64,000 nt of DNA from Pyrocephalus nanus (lineage: Eukaryota > Chordata > Aves > Passeriformes > Tyrannidae), in assembly GCA_038380795.1 (NCBI GenBank), contig CM076268.1:1847501-1911500 (forward strand), read 5' to 3'. The position numbers and the translations under genes are program-made. Shown here piece by piece: positions 48,801 through 61,495 of this stretch. Positions within the stretch are counted from its first letter, which is position 1. The number at the start of each line of letters is the position of its first letter. The notes below the pieces were generated by a model. It made no database searches. It was not told where the DNA came from and saw only the letters and a list, made by a program, of their open reading frames with translations.

Positions 48801-49848
48801 GGGGAAAAATGGTGCAAGAACCAGAGCTAAGGCCATTTTTGCCACTGTTCTAGTTCCCCTAGCTCTCAAAGTGACTTTCTGACACCAGTCAGAAGATTAG
48901 GAGAGAAGAGATGCTAATTAAGATCCATGCCCATGACATAATTTCTGGAAGAGATCTAAGAAATTTAAAGTTTGACTGATTAACCCCACAGCCGTTGCCT
49001 GTTGCTGGACACACAGAGGAGGTGACTCTGAAGGCTCCCAGGAGTCATATCATTGTCCAAAATCTCCCTGAGCTTTTTATTCCATTCCTTGTGTCAGGAT
49101 CATGAGGAGAAAGGAGCCCCCTTTTTATTCAGGGTGAGGTTTACAAATCATTTATCAACAGAATAAGTATCTCCTTTACCAGACAGGCTGAATACACAAT
49201 CCTCTTGGATTAGTCTGTATTCTGTTCACATCCTTATCAGCATTACAGAGCATTTGGGTAGACAAAAATCCATTTCATCTTCATTTCCAGTCCCACAGAC
49301 TGAAAGGCACAATAAAAGATTCAGATGCAGGCAGGTATTGAAACCAATATAACACTGGGAAAATGGAAGGGGAAAAGAACATTATGGCAATGTCACAATG
49401 TCACTCTAATCTAAAGAGGTGTAAGCTCGTCTAGGGAGTGATTGTGCTAGAATTCATATCTGCAGCATTGTCCAACAAAGATAAAGCAACTTAAAACATC
49501 CTCTCTATCAGTGAGTGTGAAAAAAAAAGGAGCTGGCTTCCTCAAACAAGTCATTGCACGAAGCAAAAGGCTGGAAATGGCATTTCTGAGGCTTGTTTGG
49601 CAAATAAAAAATTCCATTTCATAAGCATGTGATGGGTTAGGAAATAGTTTTAATTTAATGTGTTAATGAAACTCATAATTTTAGGCATATTTTAATAGAA
49701 AACCATGGTGTCTCACTACATCTCAGTGTATGAAACCTTTTGCCAACATGTGGAGAGGATCATTTCCACCCTTGCTCTTTCAAGGGTTCCAACCTCCTAT
49801 ATCAAGCAAATGCCCACAGTAACAGGGTTATTCTTGAGTGGGTAATTG

Positions 49849-49892
49849 GTTCCTTCCTGATTTGTTCCTTCCTGATTTGTTCCTTTCCTAAT
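49849..49892 (+). repeat. Short 15-bp tandem repeat, about 3 copies
   Basis: TTCCTTCCTGATTTG occurs twice exactly, followed by a third degraded copy TTCCTTTCCTAATTC. Confidence 0.85.
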
Positions 49893-52199
49893 TCTATCCC
49901 AGGCTGAGAAACCTTCCCCAAAACTTCTGTGCCAGTCTTCTGTGCCTGTGAATTGTTCAGATGGGAAATAGTTTCATTTTAATTTTGGACCGGTTTAATT
50001 TCACCATCAGCTGGAATCCCCTCTTTTTCAATAGTCACAGAAAACACCTGTGGTGCCAACCCCAAAAGGGATGAGCACAGCTGATCCAAATATTCAGAGC
50101 AGGACAAAGGGGAACAAGCCCAGACAAGCTCAGCTTTCTGTGCTAACATTTGGAGTAAGAGAATGGAGAGTTGGCTGCTGGGGCAAGAAGTTGGCTGCTA
50201 CTGGAACTCATCATTAGGAAGTGGATTTACATTTTCCACGAAGAGATGAAAAACAGCCTCTCTTATATTTGGGATTTCCCAAGGTAAGTGGAAATAAATA
50301 AATCACTTTGAGTGCATTTCAGCTTGGAATTTGTGAAGTTTAAGGAGTGCATGGTTTAATGCAAGGAAACCATAGAGCAGCTTGTGTGTTGTGGCAAAAG
50401 GGTGTAGCACAAGTGTTGACTTTGTCTCTTGAGGGCCCTTAGTTTGTGGAAGGTTTCTGCTGCAGAGGGAACCAGAACTGATCACCTAGGGAAGCTTTTC
50501 ATCTTGATATTTGTTTTTTGTGAGCTGCCAATAAATGGAGATACACCAGTGTTTGTGTTTTCCAATCTGCCAAACAAAGGGGAGCTTCTAACCCAAGGTG
50601 TGCTGGCTCATAACCAATCAATACTATTCATCTCCTCCATCCTTACTTTCATGGGGTAATTATACTGAAGAAGTCAGTTATTTTTTTTATGTGTATTTAT
50701 TTAATGCTGGTAGTAATTTCTTAGAAGCTAAACAGAATTATTAGGCAAGTAAATACTTATTTTGCCATTATGTTGTCCTTGCAAAAAAATAAGAGGAAAA
50801 GTTAAGCTACTTCCACAATCTTCCTGTAGAATTATAGTCATGACAGGATGGTTTGAGGAGTTTAATGGCACTGGTAATGGCTGTACAATAAAAACCATTT
50901 ATAAGGCAGTAAATGCAGAAAGGTGCTTACAAGTTAAATCAGGGAAAGAGTGCCTCGTTAGGTTGTGATAATCCACTAAATAGTGGAGTCAGTGCTGTAA
51001 TTAGAATTGCTGCTCAGGATTGTGTGTGATGTGTGAAATACCCTCTGAATCCAGAGAAGTGAGTGGGACATGAAGGGCTGTAATCTCGCTGTTCCTCTGC
51101 CAAGTCTTTGCTGATGTTCATCTGGGTACATCGAGATTGTGAGGAATCTGTTTAAACACCAGAACTAACAGGTGCAATATGATCCAAACCAATCCTGTGA
51201 CGTGAATTCCAATGCTAGGAGAGACTGGGACAAAAATACATCTTGTTGTCAGCTGAAGTAGAGTAAAAGCTTTTCTGCCACTTCCCCATTATGGTGAATT
51301 TTCACTTCGTTTCAAAGGAAGGTAAGAGGTATAATTTACTCTCTGGGGTTAGGTTCAGAGGGGCTGGCTAATCATACAATGTTCAGGTAAATAAAGACTC
51401 ACAGACACTTTCCTCTTCTAGCCCTGTGTAACTTCTAACCCTCAGTGTAACATCACAACTTCCATTTTATGGTCCAGTGACGGTGCTTTCAGCAAACACA
51501 CCGTGTTTGTCTTCAGGCCACATTGTTTGTTTATGTTGTGGGTCATTTCTAAACACTTCCATTAGTGCCCCTGCAAACCGTGTCAGGCGATGCTCCTGCA
51601 CAGGAAAATAGTCTGCAAACTGAGCTTTTTCAGTGGGCTCTCCGTATCTTTAGTGTGCAGGGATTGCTCACTGTTATTAAAGACTGATTCCCCAGGGTCT
51701 GAAAAAGTGAAATTCTGCTGCAAAGCACTGGTTCTGACTGTTTCAGTTAAAGGATGGTTTCCTTTTTGCTTTCAGCAGTGCAGGTCATGCAGCTGAACAG
51801 CCCAGATTTTACTCAGAGAAGCTGGAACTGGCTCATGGAAGTGGGGTCTGAGCCAGGTTTCACTCAACATCAGGTCCTTAAATGAGGTTTTGTGGCTTTG
51901 GGCTTTTTTTACAGCCAACAGACAACTCTGTACTCTGGCTACTCCAGCTTTAAACCTCCAGCTCCAAGTGAATCCCTGACTGTGATTAGGGCAAATACAA
52001 ATATCTACAAACCTGGTAATGAAAAGTTTATACTAAGATTAAAGTGGTTACTTGTGATTAAGAAACAGAATTTTCCTTTGATCAGTGCTGAAATCAATGG
52101 AGACCAAATCAAGTTGGGCAATATTGGCATTAATGCCGTGCATTATTTTCTGTGAATTTGCCTGTGGTGAGGTGAGCTGGCAGGCATGACAGAGCTCCT

Positions 52200-52219
52200 A
52201 AAAAAAAAAAAAAAAAAAA
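52200..52219 (+). repeat. About 19-base A homopolymer (intergenic)
   Basis: An uninterrupted A run with no recognisable retroposon upstream. T runs of similar length lie near 52612-52630 and 55107-55120. Confidence 0.8.
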
Positions 52220-55200
52220 GGTGCTCATGAACTCAAAATAGGTCTTTACGTGAAATTAAACTTCCCTGAAGTGTAAAACTGGGTCAGTCAAACTGTTCCA
52301 TTTCAACAAATCTTAATATCAATTATTCAAACTGATACTTGAGCTCTGATTCAGGCTTTCACTCTTTTTTCTGCTACCCAGTAAATGCAGAGGGGGGATG
52401 GATAGTGCTGAACATGGCTTGGATCACTTCTAATTATCTGTGAGGGTTGTTTTTGGTTTTTTCCTTTTATTTTTTTTTTTAATTCCTGATAACATCCACT
52501 GAAGGACATGAAAGAGCTTGAGGGATGAAAGTAGCTCTCATATTTCCTTTTGCTCTTCTGTCATTAAACTCCAATAAGCAGGAGCTGTTTTTTTGTTCAT
52601 CCTTTGCGTTTGTTTTTTTTTTTTTTTTTTGAACAGGGCAAATCAAAATGAAGGGTAAACTTAAAGAAATTTTAACACTGCCACAACAATTAAAGTTACC
52701 CTGAAGCCTCAGAAAATGTGAAGCTTCTATGAGCAATATGCCTGTAACATTTAAAGCAATTAAGTATTAATGCTTAGTTCTAATTAGAAATATTCATGTT
52801 TTTATTAAGTGCTAGGTACTGAATACAGTTTTCTGGGAGTTAAAATCAAGTAGGTTCATTATTGAGCATACATATTATGCTTTCTTCCTCCTCATATTTT
52901 TTGCTGAGTGCAAATCCTGATCAGAATCTGGACATGAAACTGGGGTTGCTCCCTGCTTTGTTTGTGGATTTTTTGTTTGTGGTTAAGAGTTTGGTGGTTT
53001 TTTTCTTCTGCTTATTATTTTATTGGACAACTGGATGTATTTGTTATGGATACAAATGGGAATATAGCAGAAGTGGGGTGCCTTCTGTTAAATTTCAGTG
53101 ACTTCACTTGCCACGTGGTTATTTGTCACGGATTCTTTATGGCCACGTGCAGTAACTGGAACATTTCCTCCACAGTGTAAGCAATCACTGATGACTTACT
53201 GAATCTCTGTCTGGTCCAAATTAATGTCAACTGATTGTTTCACAGCTTAGCAAGTCAGGGAATTCGTTAGCCATGAAAGAATGAGAGGAGTGATTCCTCA
53301 GGATGCAACAATGAACTCCAGGGATCATTCACTTGGATTGGCCAGTTCCTTAGGTGGGGGTTTAAATGTCAGACTAAATTAAATTGTTATATCTAGCGTT
53401 GCAAATCACCTGTGAAACAGGTGGAAATGTGGCTTTCTGCACGAAGATGGAGTCATGCCAGCCTTAGTGATGCATTAAAGAGGTTGAGGTGGCATCTCCC
53501 GGGTGGCTTTCCATGGAATGCCAGCTCATTCCATGGGTGAGGGATGGCAGTGACAACGTGATCAGTCACCAGCAGCATTAAACAGAGTCCTGCTGTGAAT
53601 GGGAGCCTGTGAGGCAAAGTGTTATCATCATGTGCCTGGGAAACTGGTGTCTTCCCTGGAATGCTGCCTGGGCATTCCTGAATGCATCCCTCATCCTATG
53701 GGAAAGCTGCTGTAATTTGTCCACATGCAGCAATGATTAGGGATCTACTCTGCCTTGATATAAGCAGGAAGGACTGTGGTGACATTTTTTCCCTGCCTCT
53801 GGCCTTGATCTGAAGCCATTCATTAAATGAAGTCACTTGTGGAGAACACCTTTAATATTTCAAACTTTGTGCCTCCTAGCACAAAAACATCTCTAAACTG
53901 TTTTACTGATGTATTTGGGATCTCTTCGTTTGTGCTTGCTCCAGGACAAGAACACACCTGGAAAGCTGCAGACCATGACATTAATAAAATAACCCTGCAA
54001 TTTTTTTTTTTTCCATCCCTCAAGCCATGCAGTCTGAATTTGGCCTTAAATGAACAGAAAACACAATAGCAGGAGTCAGGGAAGGGCAGCACCTCTGCAC
54101 TAGAAAAGTGGCAGTTTCTTTTTTGGAACCCTGGTTTAATTTTCTAGAAGTAATAGCAAAAAATCATATCTTTTTTCTCCCTGTAAAAATATAAAAGCAC
54201 ATACAGAAAAAAATAAGCAGTTAAGATTTCCATCACGTGTGATATGAAAGCAAGTATTTCAGGACTTCCACTAAATACAGTTTGTAATTTTCAGCAAAAT
54301 TAAGAAGAACATGTGGGATCAGTCATATTTATTCTAAGCATAACTTGAAGATCTGAAAGATAATGAAAATTCATCATAGAATACTTTATTTCTGAAACAG
54401 CCAAATTCATTACTGTTGTATGACCTTCAGATACCTAAACAAAGCAGGTTTTTATACCCCCAGACTGTTGTAGGAGCTCTTAAACAACGGGGGGGACTAC
54501 AAGTCCTGCAAGGAGCCAACTTCATTTGTTGTGCCTCGTTACAGCTTAGGAAACTTGTTCTTTCTTTTTAGTTCTGTGTTCAGAGGATCAAAACAGCGTC
54601 CAGGGCATGGAGAAAATGCCCTTGCACATATTGAAACTGCAACAACAAAGTCCCCTCCAGTTCCACAGTGAGATTGCCATCCTTAGGTGACCATCCAGTT
54701 TGCTACTAATTGATTCTAGGAGGTTATAGATCAATCTGACCTCTATGAAATGTTTATCTACAATAACCTGATGTATGCAGTATTATCCTACATCTGTATC
54801 TTATTTTGTCCTGTTAAAAATTACATTGATCCATACTTTGCATGACAGAAAACACTGCACTGACTCGTCAGCTACATAATTTCCCCTCGTTGAACCACTT
54901 TTACCTTGTGTTTAAGGAGGATAAGATATTGCTGGTACAAAAGCAGATACCTATTTGCATAAGCAAATAACTGTTAAATGGGGGGAAAATTTATCAGCTA
55001 CCATTAGTCACAAAATAGGGATTGGATCTCCTGGAAATAAGTCTTTGCTTTCCCAGCTCAGTTAATTTAATATTTGATATTCTACTCAGGAAACTTCTCC
55101 CCTTTTTTTTTTTTTTCATTATCTTTTTTATTAGCATAGCTACATTTATAAAGATCCACTGCTTGTAATTTATGCATCTCTAATTCATTTTTATCTTGTA

Positions 55201-55634
55201 TATTAAATTTCATAGAACCTAACATTTCCATTTCTCCAGTTAACCCTCCCAGGCAACATCAGTACTTTGCACGTGCCCATCAGAACAGAGTGTTTTAAAC
55301 AGAATGTTGCTTCATAAAACCAAAATTCACTGTTCAAATGCAGGCACTTACATGGCAGCATATCTTCTAGCCAGCTCTGGCTGCAATTCTTGCAGTGTAG
55401 CTGAAGTTTGTGTCTCTTAGGGTTGAAAAACCCAATTTAGCATCTTCTACACCCGCCTTGGGGACTGCAAGTGAGCTCACCCGATACACTGCACATATTT
55501 TAGGAGAAGCAGCTTTGTGTAGCCATCAGACAAGTTTGGATGACCTGTCCTGCTGCCACTGGTGAGCACAGCTGCCTGTTTTTGAAGCATCCTGTGTTGC
55601 ACTGTTGGAGTTGTGACCTCCAAACCAAGCAGGG

Positions 55635-55943
55635 CTTTGAATGATTGAGAGGGGCTCTTTCTGAGGGCAAAGAGTGACAGGACAAGGGGAATGGCTTTAA
55701 ACTTAGACAGGAGGTTTTAGATGGATAATAGGTAGAAATTCTTCCCAGTGAGGGTGGGCAGGCCCTGGCACAGGTTGGGCAGAGGAGCTGTGGCTGCCCC
55801 ATCCCTGGAAGTGTCCAAGGCCAGGCTGGATGGGGCTTGGAGCACCCTGGGCTGGTGAAAGTGTCCCTTCCCATGGCAGGGGGTGGGATGGGATGATCTT
55901 TAATGATGTCCCTTCCCACCCCAAAGCACTCTGTGATTCTGTG
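55635..55943 (+). mobile_element. CR1 LINE, 3'-terminal ~300 bases
   Basis: The clearest transposon in the window. It runs GGGGCTCTTTCTGAGGGC, AGGTAGAAATTCTTCCCAGT, GGAGCTGTGGCTGCCCCATC, AAGGCCAGGCTGGATGGGGC, GATGATCTTTAATGATGTCC and finally GTGATTCTGTG. This is a standard 5'-truncated CR1 insertion with an intact 3' end and octamer. Divergence is lower than in the other copies, so it is probably the youngest here. The antisense open frame over it is not a gene. Confidence 0.92.
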
Positions 55944-57239
55944 CTCCCTCTGTCAGCTCTCATTGCTCCCAACATCAGTTCTCCAAGAGCTCCCCCATGA
56001 CCCTTCCCAGCCCAGCCAGTGCCTGGTGGGCTCAGCCCGTGTCTCCTGCAGGGCTCCCCCTCCCCAGATCTGCTGCAGATACAACCCCAGTGATATGCAG
56101 CATTTAGATATTTTCATTCTCCCTCAAAATTTCTCCCTTTGTAGGCAGCAGGATGTGTTCCCTGGTTCTGATGAACAGGTACAGCTAGGTCTGTAAATCA
56201 AGGATTAGCTCCTCTTTCTTTATGGCAGGGTAACACATTGGCAGTAGGAGAGCCAAGGGCTGAGCAGTTCTTGGACCACACAGATCCAAGATCTGATCTC
56301 TGCCTGCTCTTGGAATCCATCCTTACTCTCTGCATGGGATGTTTTATTCCCCTGCTTTTCTGAAGAACCCACCCCCTTCACCCCCATGGCAGCCAACATA
56401 TTTTACTGCACAACATGCCTTTAGGTCCCATGTTTGGTGAGAGCTCCCTCTCCCTGCTCCTGCTGCTGCCTTTCCACTGCCTGAGGCATCTGCCCCCATC
56501 CTGGGACATCCAGCACCATCACACAGGCAGGACACTGCTGTTCTCCCGCTGATAATCACTCCCATGAACCGTTTGCTGCTTTTCATCAAATATGTCACAC
56601 TCTTCACAGGGCAGCATCTCTTTTATTGCTTCCCTCAAAACTAAGTGCTCCCAACCCCAACCTTGCTGTCTGCCATTTAGCCCTGTCTGCTGCTTCACAG
56701 CACACTTCAGAAGATGCTTTTTTGCCTTGCAGCTCTGCAAAAGCTGGTGGAAGAAGTCAGTGTTGTCATTGACCCCTCTGATGGCCAACTGTGCTGCAGT
56801 TTGTCTGCTTTGGGGGTTTGTGCTTCCCCTGACTCTGCTGTCAGATTCTTGGATTTCTACACTTAAAACACTGTCAATTGGTGCTTTTATTGGTTGGTTT
56901 TCCTTCTGCTGTTATTAATGGCTTTTCCCCTGTGTTACTATTCAGATTAGATCTCCTCACTGAGTAATTTTGATTTTTTTTATTACATTTATAGTCCTCA
57001 GTCTGCAGAGACTGACTGGGTCCTTTTGCCTTGCAGGTGCTAATTGCCTGGCCAGGAGCTAATTCTGGACCACATGCATTTCCAGGTGGCTTTTTCCATT
57101 TCTTGTCATAGCAAGGTCCCAGAAAGGACTCACCTAGCCAGTGTTGTAACATTTTTTCCATTCAGTTTAATTAGTGAAACTGAAGAAAATATCATCCACT
57201 CCATCTGAAGGACATATTTTGTGTGCACCATGTGAGTGC

Positions 57240-57302
57240 ACAGGGGGTTGGAACAAAATGATCTTTAAGGTGCCTTCCAACCCAAACCATTCTGTGACTC
57301 TA
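57240..57302 (+). mobile_element. CR1 LINE 3'-end, very short fragment
   Basis: The stretch GGTTGGAACAAAATGATCTT, then AAGGTGCCTTCCAACCCAAA, then CCATTCTGTGACTCT is the last ~60 bases of CR1. It is either a severely 5'-truncated insertion or the remnant of a longer one. Confidence 0.85.
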
Positions 57303-58618
57303 TTTACCTCCTTTTCTCTTCTTCCAAGGCATTGACCTGTTCTACAATCTTCTACTCAGTGTTTTTGTTAATGAGATTTGCTTCTGCTAGCTGTTAATTG
57401 GGAATCACCAAAGGACACTGAACAGAGGTTTCCATGTTAAAACCTGAATTCTGCTGCTGGGTTGGGATGAGCTGAATAAAATGCTCTGCACAAGGCACTT
57501 TCATTTCTAACTTTGCTGCTTGCCTGGTTCTTCAGAGTGACCAGGGCTTTTACCCTGAGGATTGACTGGCTTATATCATTAGCAATAGAAAGATGAAGTG
57601 TTAGATGAATCCCTGCAAAACAAACCTTATGTGGTCATTTTACCTCAGGGAAGTTTACTGTTACAGGAGATTAATTGATTCCTTACTAGAGTCCTATTTC
57701 TCCCTGATTAACAGCAACTTGAGGCTGCTAATTGTATCAGAAAATATGTGTACTGCAGCAATAGTGTGCCTGGCCTTTCTGGCTGCATCTGATGACAAAA
57801 ATGTTTGTATTACCTGGTGGGTAAGTGAGGTTTAATAGCTCTTATTACTGTGCCAGTCAATAAAGAAACGAGCAGAAAGGCTTACTGCAAATCATGTGTT
57901 TGAGGAGAGTCAACTAATTAATCCCATTATCTACAAGCTCTCTAAAAATGTCTTATTGACTGTGGTTGTTGAAGCATCAACTCAAATATAAGAACTGCAC
58001 ACGCTGAGCTGACAAACCCCTCCCTTGTTGATATTTTTCCACTAACACAGTCAGCTGTGGATCCCACACTGACTGCTGAGCACTGCACGAGTGGCTTTAG
58101 CTCACCAAAATATAAAATGCTGGCTAAGAAAGCAAATACCTGGGGTTTATTCTGCTTCACAGTGATGAAATTTGGATGGGGCACTACGAGTCTATGAGCC
58201 TGATGAAGCTGTCCATTTACCAGGCTCCCTCCACAGTTCATGCCACCCCTTTTCAGAGGAGTAACAGCATCTCTCAGGGCAGAGAAGTGGCCTTTAAATG
58301 AGTCCTGGAGAGGCTCTGTAGGACAAACAGACACCAATTAACACTTGATTTCAATCAGCTTGAGGCCTGAGGCTGCTTTGAGCTTAAATAAAAAAAAAAA
58401 AGGCATGTCAAATTTGGCTCTATGTCCTGGCATAGCCAAGGAGCAAGAGGACAAACCTCACTGGGATTCAGGGCCAGACACTCTGATCATCCTGCACTTG
58501 GCAGGTTCCTTCAAAGCAAGTTCTGTTCATGGTTTTGGAGGCAGAAGAGCTCAATAAGCAGTTACCACAGAACAGACCTAAACAGCAATAGCCTGTGTAA
58601 AAATATGGGCTTTCAGCA

Positions 58619-58643
58619 TAATTAATAATAATTAATAATAATT
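58619..58643 (+). repeat. AATTAATAAT short tandem repeat
   Basis: ATAATTAATAATAATTAATA followed by ATAATTG gives roughly two and a half units of a 10-base AATTAATAAT repeat in AT-rich intergenic DNA. Confidence 0.8.
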
Positions 58644-61087
58644 GAAAAGTAACCCCAAGAAGGATGGATGGATGTTTCTTCCTTCTCTAGAAGAAGGAAC
58701 ACACTAAAAGTTATTAGCTCACCGTGGACTTCATAAAGGAACTAAATGCTGATGAACATGAAATTAAAATTTTATATATATGCACTGGAAAATTAGTTTT
58801 ATTAGCTTAGTTTTATGGCTTAATTAGAAGAAATCTTTTCCCCTTGCCAATAATGCTAATCATAGGGATCTTGATATTTCAATAAATACACTTGATAAGG
58901 AGACGTTGGACTTAAGGAATATTATCATAAAATCAGGAAAGAGTTGTGTGGGGAAAATGGTCTTAGGGAGAGCCCTAAACCATGCTAATGTAGGTCAGAG
59001 AAGTGGTATCAAGTGAGCTCTGATGATTTGCCCAGCAAAGTCCAAGAATATCTCAAAGCTTAGCCCAAAATAAACACAGACATCTTTAATAATCTGCAAG
59101 AGAAGATTTAAAATCAGAGAAGGGAGCTGACAAAGTGCTCAGAGCCAGTTTCACAAGGGAGCTTTTAAAAAGCACCTGGAGCTCTTGTGAATGCAAGATT
59201 GAGGCCCTTGGAACCCTCTGCCTACGTGTTCTACATGGATAATTTTCCTTCTAATGGCACAGTTGTATTTGAACAGGGAGTTAAATCCTCCTCAGCTCTT
59301 TTGGACTTGCAGACAGGCACTCCAGTACAAAACAAACTGATGTACCTTCAATTTTCAGGCTACTGAAAATCTGAACTTATTACTCTCTCACATCTGATTT
59401 CTTACTGGTCATAAAAGGCCTGCATTAAATAGTTCATTTGACTGTATTATTTCCTTTTAAAAGTTTTTCAATATGAGAGATATTTAAATTAAGAGTATTT
59501 TCTAATATTTTTGAAATTTACCACTTAAAAAATAACCAGGTTTAATCTCATATAGCAACTTGTTTATCTCAGCTCTCACTCTTTTTCTGTCTTGTAAATA
59601 CAAGCATATTTGAAATATGGAACTGTTCTACTCTCTGCTCATTACTTAAGAGAAGTGTTGCTCTTGTACAATTAAATGTAACAACCTTTTTTTTTTTAAT
59701 CCATCACTCAGGAAATATTTGCCATTCGTGTCATCAGTTGTGTGATGTGAATCAGTGCAGTTGGATGTAAATGGTTTTAAACAGCTTCTACAGCCTATCT
59801 GCCATGGCCCTCCCCTGGTAACCCCTGTCCTACAGAGCTATCAAACTTTAAAACACATTTTTAATAAGGATCTGCCTCATGTGGCTCAGAGTCTTGCACC
59901 TACGTGTTTTATTTTGAAAGCAGTGATGAGGAACAGCCAAGTCCTGAAACTCCTGAAGTTGATAGGAAATTGGGAGTGGCTCAGAATATCTGGGTGGGGG
60001 TGTTGGGATTTGTGTTGCAAATACAGATCTGATCTTCGTTGGTGTTGGGAGAAAAAAAAATGAAGCAACTTTTCCTTCTGCCATGCCATCTTAAAATAAG
60101 CTGCAGGTTTGAATCAGGTGATTTGATCAAAAATTTCAGATTGAGGTGGACAGAAGATTACTTACAAAACTGAGCTCCGTGGCACACACAGCAGATTCAC
60201 CAGCACATTTGAAGTGGAAAGAGGCCTCGTGAATTTACTTAAATACTTTGAGTAAATGGGAGTATCATTCTGATTTGTCCACCCTGCAGAGTCTGTGCTG
60301 CCTCTCTGTGACCACTGACCACAGGTTGTTCTGGCATCCCAGCAAGGCTGATGGGAGAATCCCTGGCCTGGTCCTTCTGCCAGGGTTTAAATTTCTGCAG
60401 CAGATGGCCCTGCACAAACACTTCCTAACACAGCAAGGCACTCAGGCACAGAAACATCCTTGTCTGGATGCTTGTCCTTCTTTCTGAAAGTGTGGATGTC
60501 ATCTCTTTCCAAGTGATTGGAAAAGGGTGCATTTCTGTCTCGCCAGTAAATCACATAAAGTGACTCAGCAGCAGTTTTGTATCATGGGAGGTTAATGAAA
60601 GGGAAAATGGAAAGCATTCAGATAATAGCAGAACATCTTTCTCTGAAAGTGCTTCTGTTTGTGCTTGTCATTAGCTTGGTCTTTAAGCAGACTAAGAAAA
60701 GAGTCCTAATATTAAAACAAGTTCATGAAGTGGGAAGTTAACCAGTGAATGGGAAGGGATTCTTAGGAATATGCATGCAATGGATAATGAAGACCAAATA
60801 CAAGAAAGGCCTTCATTGATTTAGACTGGGGAGGGGGAAGAACCTGCTGTTAATAACAGCTTCAAAACAATGATTTTTAAAATTTTTTTTATTTTTTTTT
60901 TAATTGTTGGGCTGCATCTTCTCCTGCATATATGAAAAATACATCACTCTGTCTTTAAAATCTGAGTGACTGTGAATTTCAGGCATTATTTAAACATGGT
61001 GTCAGCAGCAGCAGCTCTGTAATTACTGTCTGGTTTGGGGGGACCTGACAGTGGTAGGTAGGCAATTATCTCAGGTAAGTAAGAATT

Positions 61088-61160
61088 AGATTTTGATCTC
61101 TTTAGGGTTTGAACTCAGTAACCCTTGTGGGTCCTTCACAACTCAGGACATTCTGTGATT
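61088..61160 (+). mobile_element. CR1 LINE 3'-end, short diverged fragment
   Basis: The series TTTTGATCTCTTTAGGG, GTGGGTCCTTCACAACTCAG and GACATTCTGTGATTAG matches the CR1 3' terminus with several changes. The 5' part is unrecognisable. Confidence 0.65.
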
Positions 61161-61412
61161 AGCAGAGTACTCCTGGGTTCTGAGAATATCTGTAGAGGTT
61201 ATGTCAAATTTCCCTGCAAAAGGAAATTAAAAGAATCTTGCAAATAATAGATTTTGATCAGACTGGGTTTTGAACAAAATATTTTCTAACCAAAATGCTT
61301 AACTTCTCATTAAAATATCCAAGGAGGTTTGTAGATGAAAAGCTATAAAATAAGAATTATAAAAAAGAGTTTATTGTTGTTTTGTGGTTTTGCTGCTGTA
61401 TGCTGCAGGCAT

Positions 61413-61495
61413 TAAAACAAACAAAAAACCAAAACAAAACAAAAAAACAAAACCAGAAAAAAAAAAAAAAAACACTAAACAAACAAAACCCCCAA
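61413..61495 (+). repeat. A-rich CAAAA simple repeat
   Basis: A series of AAAACAAAC-like units with a run of about 17 A near the middle. No retroposed gene precedes it. It is low-complexity DNA in the intergenic region. Confidence 0.85.

Noticed and set aside
55500..55975. Open frames of 139 and 90 codons on the minus strand
   Set aside because: They lie antisense to the CR1 3' end and resemble no protein.
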